Below, piece by piece: positions 22,128 to 27,225 of a stretch of DNA of 27,225 bases. The translations under genes and the position numbers were made by a program. Source of the stretch: a virus; the IMG/VR virus record IMGVR_UViG_3300010399_000730, positions 1 to 27,225 of that record; one strand, given 5' to 3'. The notes below the pieces were generated by a model. The model ran no database searches and had not been told where the DNA came from. It worked only from the letters and a program-made list of their open reading frames with translations. How positions within the stretch are numbered: position 1 is the first letter of the stretch; each line of letters begins with the position of its first letter.

Positions 22128-22589
22128 TTAGTTTGGGAATGCCCTCCGGAAATATTGGGCGATCATATCGATCAGTAAGCTGCCGATCTCGTCAGCAATT
22201 GTCTCCAACGCCGGTGTTAGCCGTTGGGCGATATTTGCCTCGTCAAGCGGTTCAGAAAGAATCCCTGGCTTGCCTTTGTAGCCCTTTTTGTCTATCGATT
22301 TTTTGATGGCCCATGCAGCTTTGTCAGGAATACCTTTAACCCGGCACCATGCGTGGATCCTGTCAATCATCGGCGGATTGCCGGCCACAGGGTTTTTGCC
22401 TGTTGGCCCGCGCCCTGTTTCGAGCAGCTGCATATACTCCGGCATTTGCAACCGGAGACCGGCATTTCCTTTGACGATCGTCAGCGACTTGGCGGTTTGT
22501 CCGGTTGAATTACTCCCTGCTGCCTGCAAGGAGTTGATGATGTCCGTGCGGAGGGATTCGAGGAAGGGAATAAGTTGTTCGGTATTCAT
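22128..22589 (-). CDS. HK97 gp10-like neck or tail-completion protein
   Basis: A 153-residue protein. The N-terminal helix is followed by 'STGQTAKSLTIV' (27-38) and 'LRLQMPEYMQLLETGRGPTGKN' (ends about 45 and 66). An 'S...Y..(L/F)E.GRGP' motif is a hallmark of HK97 gp10-like and related neck proteins. The C-terminus is an amphipathic helical tail. These proteins close the head-tail joint. The gene lies 125 nt after the tail-terminator-like gene and 39 nt before the large tail protein gene. It is far from the other head genes, which is odd. Confidence 0.75.
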   Translation of the reverse strand: MNTEQLIPFLESLRTDIINSLQAAGSNSTGQTAKSLTIVKGNAGLRLQMPEYMQLLETGRGPTGKNPVAGNPPMIDRIHAWCRVKGIPDKAAWAIKKSIDKKGYKGKPGILSEPLDEANIAQRLTPALETIADEIGSLLIDMIAQYFRRAFPN

Positions 22590-22714
22590 AGTTGCTGGTG
22601 GTTCTTTGATAGTTCATAGTTCATAGTGTGGAAAGGGGCTTTAGTTTATGGTTATGTAAAAGCCGGAGGCAGCATTGGCGATAAGCACTCCTTACATGAA
22701 CTAATCGCTGACGA

Positions 22715-23167
22715 TTAGCCTGTAAAACTGTCGAAATACATCGTTGCGAGCGTAATGCTGAGATTAACCCCGGTGGTGTTAACATCGAATTTATTATATA
22801 CGGGAAGGCATTTTGCCCGGTCGCCGGCTTTGACGCGGAAATAGCGGCCTTCGCCTTCGCGATAACTCGATGCTTTCACTATAAATTCATTAGCCAGCGA
22901 AAGGGCTTGTGTTACATAGGTTTCGTTTGCTGAGGTATACTGGTCGAAATCTGTCTTAAATAAAAACTCGAGATAAACTGAAAAACTGTTATTTACCGAG
23001 CCATTCACCTGGGGCGATACGCCGATGGGCTGAAGGGGGTACATAAAAACGACGGGAAACACGGCGTCATCAGCCAGTTGATTGAGCTCATTGGCGGTGC
23101 CGTACACAAAAGTCACCGGGGTACTGAGGGTTTGTGTGATCGCTTCGATTTGATTTCGTATAGGCAT
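22715..23167 (-). CDS. Putative tail terminator or tail completion protein
   Basis: A 150-residue protein with an N-terminal helix ('RNQIEAITQTL', 3-13), several beta strands around 'DAVFPVVFMYPLQP' (about 34-47), 'FSVYLEFLFKTDFDQY' and a helix 'TQALSLANEFIVKA', then a C-terminal strand. The alpha-beta-beta order and length fit the tail terminator family (lambda gpU-like and related), whose hexamer stops tail polymerisation. It follows the tail assembly chaperone gene, with a 92-nt spacer rich in octamer repeats. Identification is by fold pattern only. Confidence 0.6.
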   Translation of the reverse strand: MPIRNQIEAITQTLSTPVTFVYGTANELNQLADDAVFPVVFMYPLQPIGVSPQVNGSVNNSFSVYLEFLFKTDFDQYTSANETYVTQALSLANEFIVKASSYREGEGRYFRVKAGDRAKCLPVYNKFDVNTTGVNLSITLATMYFDSFTG

Positions 23168-23259
23168 GGGGATAGTTATTGAGTTATTGAATTATTGAGT
23201 TATGGGTTTTTAGTTTGTGAATTAGTGAATGGGTGTACGGACGTAGTGGCGGGTATTGT
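23168..23259. repeat. Octamer repeat spacer
   Basis: Three tandem octamers, TTATTGAG, TTATTGAA and TTATTGAG, cover 23176-23199, followed by degenerate forms (TTATGGG, GAATTAGTGAAT). The word GAGTTATTGAGTT of this type also occurs at 3980-3995. No gene is present. Confidence 0.75.
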
Positions 23260-23442
23260 TTACCCACGGATTAGGTCGCTGTAGCGTTTTTGGTATTCGG
23301 CCTCTGTTTTATTAAGGAGCAGTTTGGTTAATATGCGTTCATAGGGCATATTTAATATTTCAGACCATTTGCTGATATCACCGCCCGAAAGGGAATTTAA
23401 GGTGTTAACATATTTAAACTTTTCAAAAGCGCTGATTCCCGC
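23260..23442 (-). CDS. Frameshift extension of the tail assembly chaperone
   Basis: This is the -1-frame segment that continues the chaperone gene. It would be joined after the slippery heptamer at 23442-23448 to give a 279-residue fusion (219 residues from the first frame and 60 from this one, 'AGISAFEKFKYVNTLNSLSGG' being its start). The frame could be read as a separate 64-residue protein starting at GTG (23454), but its start lies inside the slippery stretch, so a frameshift product fits better. In lambda, the G/GT fusion binds both the tape measure and the tube protein. The segment is helical and charged, like other GT tails. Confidence 0.65.
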   Translation of the reverse strand, partial: AGISAFEKFKYVNTLNSLSGGDISKWSEILNMPYERILTKLLLNKTEAEYQKRYSDLIRG

Positions 23443-24098
23443 TTTTTTTTCCACCGCTGTCGAAGCCGTTCCAAGCAGTTTGTTTTCGGCTGCGATAAGA
23501 CCGGATAAATCCGAAAAAAATGTTTGGCGATGGGCAGCGCCTCCATGACCCTTAGTTTTTTTATTTCCACGCTAAATTTTTCCGCCTCATATTCATTGTA
23601 TAATTTACCGGTGACGCCGCAATAAAAGTAATGGGCCAATACCTGGCAGCATGCTTTTAACGATGGATTAAAAGTTGACTGCAAATCGCTCTTACCATAT
23701 TTGCGGGTATGTTCATTTATCTCTTCTGCAATTATTTCTCTGGCCGCAAAAAAAGCGCCCACCGGCTCCACGGATAAATTATGCTGGACAGTTACAGTTT
23801 TGGTCCTGCCAGCCAGAGGGAAGGTTAGCCGTTTTGGCACCCGGTCGTTACCATAAAGGCTTTTCAACTGTTTCGATAGCAGTAAAATGACCTCACCGAA
23901 GATATACAGATCGTCCAATTTTTTGACGTTTTGCAATTCAGGTAATGGAACCCCCGACAAAATGCTGATGGCCTCGAGGTCGGTTAACATCGGTTTTTCC
24001 TGCATGTCCATTACTTGTCCCAGTGTGATCTCGTCGATTGTTGAAGGGATAGTGATCACCAGCTTTCCCGCCAGGGTAGTTACTGTTTTTTTAATCAT
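23397..24098 (-). CDS. Tail assembly chaperone-like protein (zero-frame product)
   Basis: A 233-residue protein. The N-terminal strands and 'IDEITLGQVMDMQ' (about 21-33) are followed by 'DLEAISILSGVPLPELQNV' (ends about 40 and 58) and a helical middle, resembling the N-terminal domain of tail assembly chaperones in phages of Bacteroidota. The C-terminus after 'LRQRWKKK' overlaps a second frame by 58 nt and ends with a basic tail. The A8 run supports a -1 shift to a longer form. The gene lies directly after the large terminase gene, separated from its expected partner, the tape measure gene, by four tail genes and the cargo genes. The function is inferred from the pattern and the frameshift layout. 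Confidence 0.7.
   Translation of the reverse strand: MIKKTVTTLAGKLVITIPSTIDEITLGQVMDMQEKPMLTDLEAISILSGVPLPELQNVKKLDDLYIFGEVILLLSKQLKSLYGNDRVPKRLTFPLAGRTKTVTVQHNLSVEPVGAFFAAREIIAEEINEHTRKYGKSDLQSTFNPSLKACCQVLAHYFYCGVTGKLYNEYEAEKFSVEIKKLRVMEALPIAKHFFRIYPVLSQPKTNCLERLRQRWKKKRESALLKSLNMLTP
23442..23448 (-). promoter_or_regulatory. Slippery heptamer for -1 programmed frameshift
   Basis: On the minus strand the codons are TGG AAA AAA AAG CGG in the zero frame, so the heptamer A AAA AAG is in the canonical frame for -1 slippage. The full A run is 8 long (23443-23450). A weak 6-bp pairing of GGGAAT (23435-23440) with 23391-23396 follows, but it lies very close to the slip site. Confidence 0.75.
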
Positions 24099-24153
24099 AC
24101 TTATTGATCATAATGATTTGATTTTTTTTTTCGGTCTGAATTGTTATCGTTCG

Positions 24154-25374
24154 TCATCTTAACAGGTTGAACGATGCGAAATCGAACGTCGGCGCCGGCC
24201 GGACCGGCAGCCGGCTGCTCACCCGGCCGCTTCCACAAATGTTTAGCTTGTGCAGCGCCACATAACGCAGAGGATCTATCAAATGGTTGTAAACATCAAC
24301 TGGCTGATTTATGGCCCGACCTGAATGGTCGGTTCGCCATTTGTAGCGCCCCAGTTCCCTGCGCAGGTTCACGCTCCGGGTAGTTATGTTTATGCGATAA
24401 CGCTTTAATATGTCAATAGAGTTTTTAATGCTGTCGGGCCCTTTTTTTGCGCCGGTAACCCGCCACCCCAGCCGGTTCAATTCTTCTATGGATTTTGGCT
24501 CGGCGCTGTCGGCAATGATCTCCATGTTTTTATTTAAACCCGCCTCTGCCAATCTGGCCGAAATATCGGGGTTGGTTAAATGGGTTTCATATAATAGTTC
24601 ATCTACCCAGATCATGCCATTTTGCTTATAAACCATCACACAGCCCGTTTGATCGTTGGTGAATCCAAAGTCGAGCCCGGCGGCCAGGGGCTTTGCGCCT
24701 GCCGGGATAGCTTCACACAGTTGCCAGTTGGTAAATACCAACCCGCGAACCCTTCCCGTGAGTCCTCTTGCATACACCCGCCATAATTCCACGTCCTCAT
24801 CTTTTAACGATTCTATCTTCTGCCTTTCCTGCGGCGACAAAAATGGATTGTGCCTGTGATCGGAAATGAAGAGGCCTACGCCGGGTTTCCCTACCAGGTG
24901 GTCGTGAACCCAAAAGGATGAATTTGGATTGAAGTCGATAAATATTTTTTTCCGCGTGCGAAGCGCGAGTTCCGAATAGATCTCCCATTTTACGCCGTTC
25001 GCCTCATTTACAAACAAATAATCACGTTTTCCCGATTTGGCATCCTGGGCATCTGCGTAGCTTTTAAACTCGATGATGCTACCGTTATGAAACTCAAATA
25101 CCCGGTCAGTTTTATGATAACTTTCTAATGCAGGCTGAAATATTTCTGACGCTGAACATATTGCCAGCGCATCGCGCAATGCCCCGCCCTTTAGGTTCGG
25201 AATATCCTGCCCGGCAACGGTTATTACCTGTTTTTCACTTTCACAAGCCAGGCAAAACAGTACCTGTAAAACGGCATAGGTTTTTCCCGAATTGGTGCCG
25301 CCCTGGTTGATGACCACATGGGCATCGGTGTTATAATTGTGTTTAAAAAGCCTCGTGGCGGATAACTTATCCAT
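24154..25374 (-). CDS. terL: Terminase large subunit
   Basis: A 406-residue ATPase-nuclease that packages DNA into the prohead. The Walker A motif is 'GGTNSGKT' at 25-32. The Walker B-like strand is 'YLFVNE' at 119-124, with Glu124 as the catalytic base (VNE instead of VDE). The nuclease domain at about 228-380 shows the acidic residues of the RNase H-like fold: Asp235 in 'GLDFGF', Asp289 in 'IIADSAEP', and Asp367 in 'NHLIDPLRY'. The length is normal for the PBSX/SPP1-like group, and the whole frame is intact. The gene is separated from the small subunit gene by a plus-strand lipoprotein gene. No clear promoter was seen in the short 83-nt leader facing it. Confidence 0.95.
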   Translation of the reverse strand: MDKLSATRLFKHNYNTDAHVVINQGGTNSGKTYAVLQVLFCLACESEKQVITVAGQDIPNLKGGALRDALAICSASEIFQPALESYHKTDRVFEFHNGSIIEFKSYADAQDAKSGKRDYLFVNEANGVKWEIYSELALRTRKKIFIDFNPNSSFWVHDHLVGKPGVGLFISDHRHNPFLSPQERQKIESLKDEDVELWRVYARGLTGRVRGLVFTNWQLCEAIPAGAKPLAAGLDFGFTNDQTGCVMVYKQNGMIWVDELLYETHLTNPDISARLAEAGLNKNMEIIADSAEPKSIEELNRLGWRVTGAKKGPDSIKNSIDILKRYRINITTRSVNLRRELGRYKWRTDHSGRAINQPVDVYNHLIDPLRYVALHKLNICGSGRVSSRLPVRPAPTFDFASFNLLR

Positions 25375-25429
25375 GTTACACTTTTACAATAGTTTACGTA
25401 AAGACTTGGAATATTTAAAAAACAAATGT

Positions 25430-25437
25430 TAATTTTA
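25430..25437 (+). promoter_or_regulatory. Weak promoter candidate for the lipocalin-like lipoprotein
   Basis: TAATTTTA here follows TTG (25406-25408) by 21 nt, a near match to the Bacteroidota -33/-7 pattern with one mismatch and slightly long spacing. It lies 20 nt upstream of the ATG at 25458. Confidence 0.3.
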
Positions 25438-25457
25438 AATCGATTAATGCTGCGGTT

Positions 25458-25907
25458 ATGAAATATAGGTTGCTGGTACTTATCTGCCCTGTGATATTTT
25501 CATTGTATTCATGCAAAAAACAGAACCCCGCTCCCACTACAAGCGCGCTGCTTGTAGGAAAATGGTATTTCGCTACGCAGGCTTCCGTATTATATAGAAA
25601 CGACAAAGAAATCGCCACTTTCAACAAAACAAATTTTACCAACGACGATTTTATTGAATATTATAAAGATGGATCAGGGTATTATTCCAAATCTACCTCA
25701 ACAGGTCCCAGCTTGAGTGAGTTTACCTACAGCCTGAGCGGGTCCACAATTACACAATATACAAGTGCGCAGAACAGCGGCGTGCCGGAAACCATTAAAA
25801 ATATTACCTCAACCGGGTTGTCGGTTCATGTCGTTCAATTGGTGCCGGATCCGAATGATCCCACGGTGACGGATACCGAGATAGATGATCTGACCTATAC
25901 TAAATAA
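25458..25907 (+). CDS. Lipocalin-like predicted lipoprotein between terminase genes
   Basis: A 149-residue protein with a lipoprotein signal peptide ending in 'LYSC' (Cys19), a Pro/Thr linker, then 'LLVGKWYFA' (about 31-39), which resembles the 'L.GKW' start of lipocalin-like beta-barrel domains in Bacteroidota lipoproteins. Alternating strands continue to the C-terminus, ending near a polar tail. It probably sits on the outer membrane. The gene lies on the plus strand between the small and large terminase genes and ends 2 nt before the stop of the convergent small terminase. Its function is unknown; protection against other phages is one idea. Confidence 0.85.
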   Translation: MKYRLLVLICPVIFSLYSCKKQNPAPTTSALLVGKWYFATQASVLYRNDKEIATFNKTNFTNDDFIEYYKDGSGYYSKSTSTGPSLSEFTYSLSGSTITQYTSAQNSGVPETIKNITSTGLSVHVVQLVPDPNDPTVTDTEIDDLTYTK

Positions 25908-25909
25908 GA

Positions 25910-26350
25910 TCATGTAACTACGTCTGCTTCGTTTGCGGCTATCGCCGGCCCGGTTTCAGCGTCCATTAATTTGATGTACCTAACCTGATCTTCATTTGCC
26001 CGGCGATCACCTGGCCTCCCATTCGGGCACAAATTTTTAAGGGCAAACAACGCGCCCGAGGGCGACGGGTTGTGAAGCATTTTTTCGTACACCGCAGCTA
26101 CCCTTAAACGGCCCCGGCTCACGATGTGCCCGAACTCGCCGTTTTGTTCATAGTCATCCAGCTCCTGCAGGCTGGTAAGGCCAATATAAAGCGCCAGACC
26201 GGCAACGGTGGCCGGTTCAGGGTCTCTGCTATATTTTTTTTCTTCTTTACCCGATTTTGTTTCAGTACGATATTCACCCTCAATATAATTAAAATAAGCT
26301 TCGATTTTATTGGTTAATTTCCTGGCTGTTTTAAAGAAAGGCGGTAGCAT
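25910..26350 (-). CDS. terS: Terminase small subunit
   Basis: A 146-residue protein with the expected pattern: 'KIEAYFNYIEGEYR' (14-27), 'EPATVAGLALYIGLTS' (about 45-60), 'LDDYEQNGEFGHIVSRGRLRV' (ends about 64 and 84), 'VYEKML' and 'GALFALKNLCPNG'. This is the usual small terminase build of an N-terminal HTH for DNA recognition followed by a helical oligomerisation part. It recognises pac or cos DNA and recruits the large subunit. It is the first gene of the virion-strand cluster and has a good promoter candidate at 26388-26418. The large subunit gene follows after a lipoprotein gene on the other strand. Confidence 0.9.
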   Translation of the reverse strand: MLPPFFKTARKLTNKIEAYFNYIEGEYRTETKSGKEEKKYSRDPEPATVAGLALYIGLTSLQELDDYEQNGEFGHIVSRGRLRVAAVYEKMLHNPSPSGALFALKNLCPNGRPGDRRANEDQVRYIKLMDAETGPAIAANEADVVT

Positions 26351-26363
26351 AAATATGAATTAA

Positions 26364-26379
26364 ATGCCGATTGGCATAT
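26364..26379. promoter_or_regulatory. Palindromic motif in the terminase leader, candidate operator
   Basis: ATGCCGATTGGCATAT has arms ATGCC and GGCAT with a 4-nt centre. It lies between the promoter candidate and the terS start and differs at one base from the motif at 11369-11384. It could be an operator or a small leader hairpin. Confidence 0.5.
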
Positions 26380-26387
26380 ATCAGATG

Positions 26388-26418
26388 TAAAGATACAAAA
26401 AAATCCTGTTAAACGCAA
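26388..26418 (-). promoter_or_regulatory. Promoter candidate heading the late cluster
   Basis: On the minus strand: TTG (26418-26416), 20 nt, then TATCTTTA (26395-26388), one mismatch to TAnnTTTG. The start of transcription would be near 26381, about 30 nt before the terS start codon. The element pair and spacing match the promoter at 16194-16224. Confidence 0.55.
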
Positions 26419-26631
26419 GTTTTTTTTAACAAACAAACCGAAATTTTAATTTTCAATTTATGGTTAAACTTTTATTCGGCATGTTGGTTAAACCCATAAG
26501 GTCATCTAAGATGGGTTAAATTAGGCAGGTAAGTTAAAATTTGTTAAAATGTTAATTGTATAGCACGTTAAGCAACTATTTGTTCACTATCTTCGTTTAT
26601 TATTTAATAAGTTTAGCGTTTGCAGTATCAA
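26396..26631. other. AT-rich intergenic region with GTTAAA repeats
   Basis: This region between the divergent terS and lipoprotein genes has no open frame worth calling. The word GTTAAA recurs: GGTTAAAC at 26462-26469 and 26486-26493, GGTTAAA at 26514-26520, and GTTAAA at 26533-26538 and 26543-26548. No convincing plus-strand promoter was found for the lipoprotein gene. Confidence 0.4.
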
Positions 26632-27225
26632 ATGGGCAACAAAACGTTTACTAACTTTTTATTGGCGGCAGCAATATTCCTTTTGGCAACGGTTTCCGCG
26701 TGCCAAAAAGATCCCGCTGTGAATAGCCCCGGCCCATCCACCACCAGCATAAATGCGGATAGTTCGATTATTTCCTCACCAGGTAATTTCCTGGCCGTTA
26801 CCGGTACGTTAAAAGTAAAATTCAACGATTCGGTTTATACATTTGATGCTTCACGCGATTCCATTGCTTTTATAAATGTTAACGGAGACGACCAGAGTCG
26901 TTATTTTGGCATTACAGCCATTAACAAGGCACATTCCGTAAGCTTTGGCATCAGTTCCGCGGGTTTCGCCTTCAGCAATATTAACCGCAGTATTGCCGGA
27001 AGCCAGTTGCTGTTAAGCGTCGACAGTAAAAAGCCGGTGCTTCAGTTGTCACTAAGCCGAAACCAGCCTGACACGAAGCCCGATCTCGGTAATCTGAACC
27101 TGGTACGGTACAAAGACGGCAATGAACTTGCAAAAGGGACCTTTTATACTTTTATGGCGACGGATGATAAACCCAACTCGCCCTATTATCGTGTTGAAGG
27201 CAGCTTTGACCTAAAGCTTAAATAG
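26632..27225 (+). CDS. Predicted lipoprotein of unknown function
   Basis: A 197-residue protein if started at the ATG at 26632; an upstream TTG at 26620 is a less likely start. The signal peptide is 'MGNKTFTNFLLAAAIFLLAT' followed by a lipobox 'VSAC' (Cys24). A Pro/Ser/Thr-rich linker and a strand-rich region follow ('LKVKFNDSVYTFDASRDSIAF', ends about 62 and 82), ending 'YRVEGSFDLKLK'. This beta-sandwich-like C-terminal part is common in Bacteroidota lipoproteins of unknown role (DUF6252-like in look). The gene is complete and its stop codon is at the window edge. It could be host DNA beside the prophage or cargo. Confidence 0.85.
   Translation: MGNKTFTNFLLAAAIFLLATVSACQKDPAVNSPGPSTTSINADSSIISSPGNFLAVTGTLKVKFNDSVYTFDASRDSIAFINVNGDDQSRYFGITAINKAHSVSFGISSAGFAFSNINRSIAGSQLLLSVDSKKPVLQLSLSRNQPDTKPDLGNLNLVRYKDGNELAKGTFYTFMATDDKPNSPYYRVEGSFDLKLK

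Noticed and set aside
23391-23440. Stimulatory stem-loop for the frameshift
   Set aside because: Only a 6-bp stem with a 38-nt loop, starting 1 nt after the slip site; typical spacers are longer, so I do not call it.
23443-23454. Independent 64-residue gene starting with GTG at 23454
   Set aside because: The start lies within the slippery A run of the upstream gene. A -1 frameshift extension explains the frame better.
26620-26631. TTG start four codons upstream for the last lipoprotein
   Set aside because: The ATG at 26632 leaves a normal lipoprotein signal peptide and is the usual choice.
1-27225. Headless tail-like bacteriocin instead of a prophage
   Set aside because: Intact terminase subunits, capsid, protease/scaffold and a portal-like gene argue for a head-containing phage.

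Overview
The window is most of the late (virion) region of a tailed, probably siphovirus-like prophage in a Bacteroidota host, most likely a Sphingobacteriaceae relative such as Mucilaginibacter or Pedobacter. The host guess rests on Bacteroidota-type promoters (TTG, about 19-21 nt, TAnnTTTR), several lipoproteins with Bacteroidota-style signal peptides, a SprB-like repeat in a tail protein, and scattered GC-rich and heptamer or octamer intergenic repeats of a kind I associate with that family. No integrase, repressor, replication gene, tRNA or att site is visible, so the prophage probably continues beyond the left edge, and both boundaries are outside the window or unrecognised.

All virion genes lie on the minus strand and read from right to left. 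In transcription order: small terminase (26350-25910) and large terminase (25374-24154); a tail-assembly-chaperone-like gene with a -1 frameshift extension (24098-23260); two small neck or tail-completion-like genes (23167-22128); two large tail or baseplate-like proteins (22088-17821); the tape measure protein (15928-13178); a small HTH-like gene and a signal peptidase I gene (13085-11698); a ClpP-like protease with a scaffold-like C-terminal half (11192-9984); the major capsid protein (9875-8667); a tube-like or decoration-like protein, a small conserved protein, the portal-like protein and a DUF6712-like connector (8558-5495); tail fibre and receptor-binding candidates (5382-1649); and two small membrane proteins that could be holins (629-1). 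The order packaging, tail, head, fibres, with the portal after the capsid gene, differs from the usual packaging, portal, protease, capsid, neck, tail order.

Plus-strand cargo genes ('morons') sit in or next to this block. They are an OafA-type acyltransferase (674-1678), a possible 50-residue protein (15978-16130), a lipoprotein and a TPR lipoprotein (16404-17817), a lipocalin-like lipoprotein between the two terminase genes (25458-25907), and another lipoprotein upstream of the small terminase (26632-27225). Four of the six are predicted lipoproteins, which points to cell-surface change in the lysogen (serotype conversion or superinfection exclusion). Where morons break the late operon, new promoters appear: a strong-looking minus-strand promoter at 16194-16224 lies upstream of the tape measure gene, back to back with a plus-strand promoter at 16334-16363. 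Another minus-strand promoter at 26388-26418 heads the terminase end.

The spacers between virion genes are rich in repeats. They include an approximately 117-bp tandem repeat array beside the signal peptidase gene, a 19-bp tandem repeat with an inverted partner, several perfect inverted repeats, a pair of inverted GC-rich elements, and a 16-nt palindromic motif that occurs (15 of 16 identical) upstream of both the small terminase and the protease. No CRISPR array, RNA gene, insertion sequence or diversity-generating retroelement was recognised.
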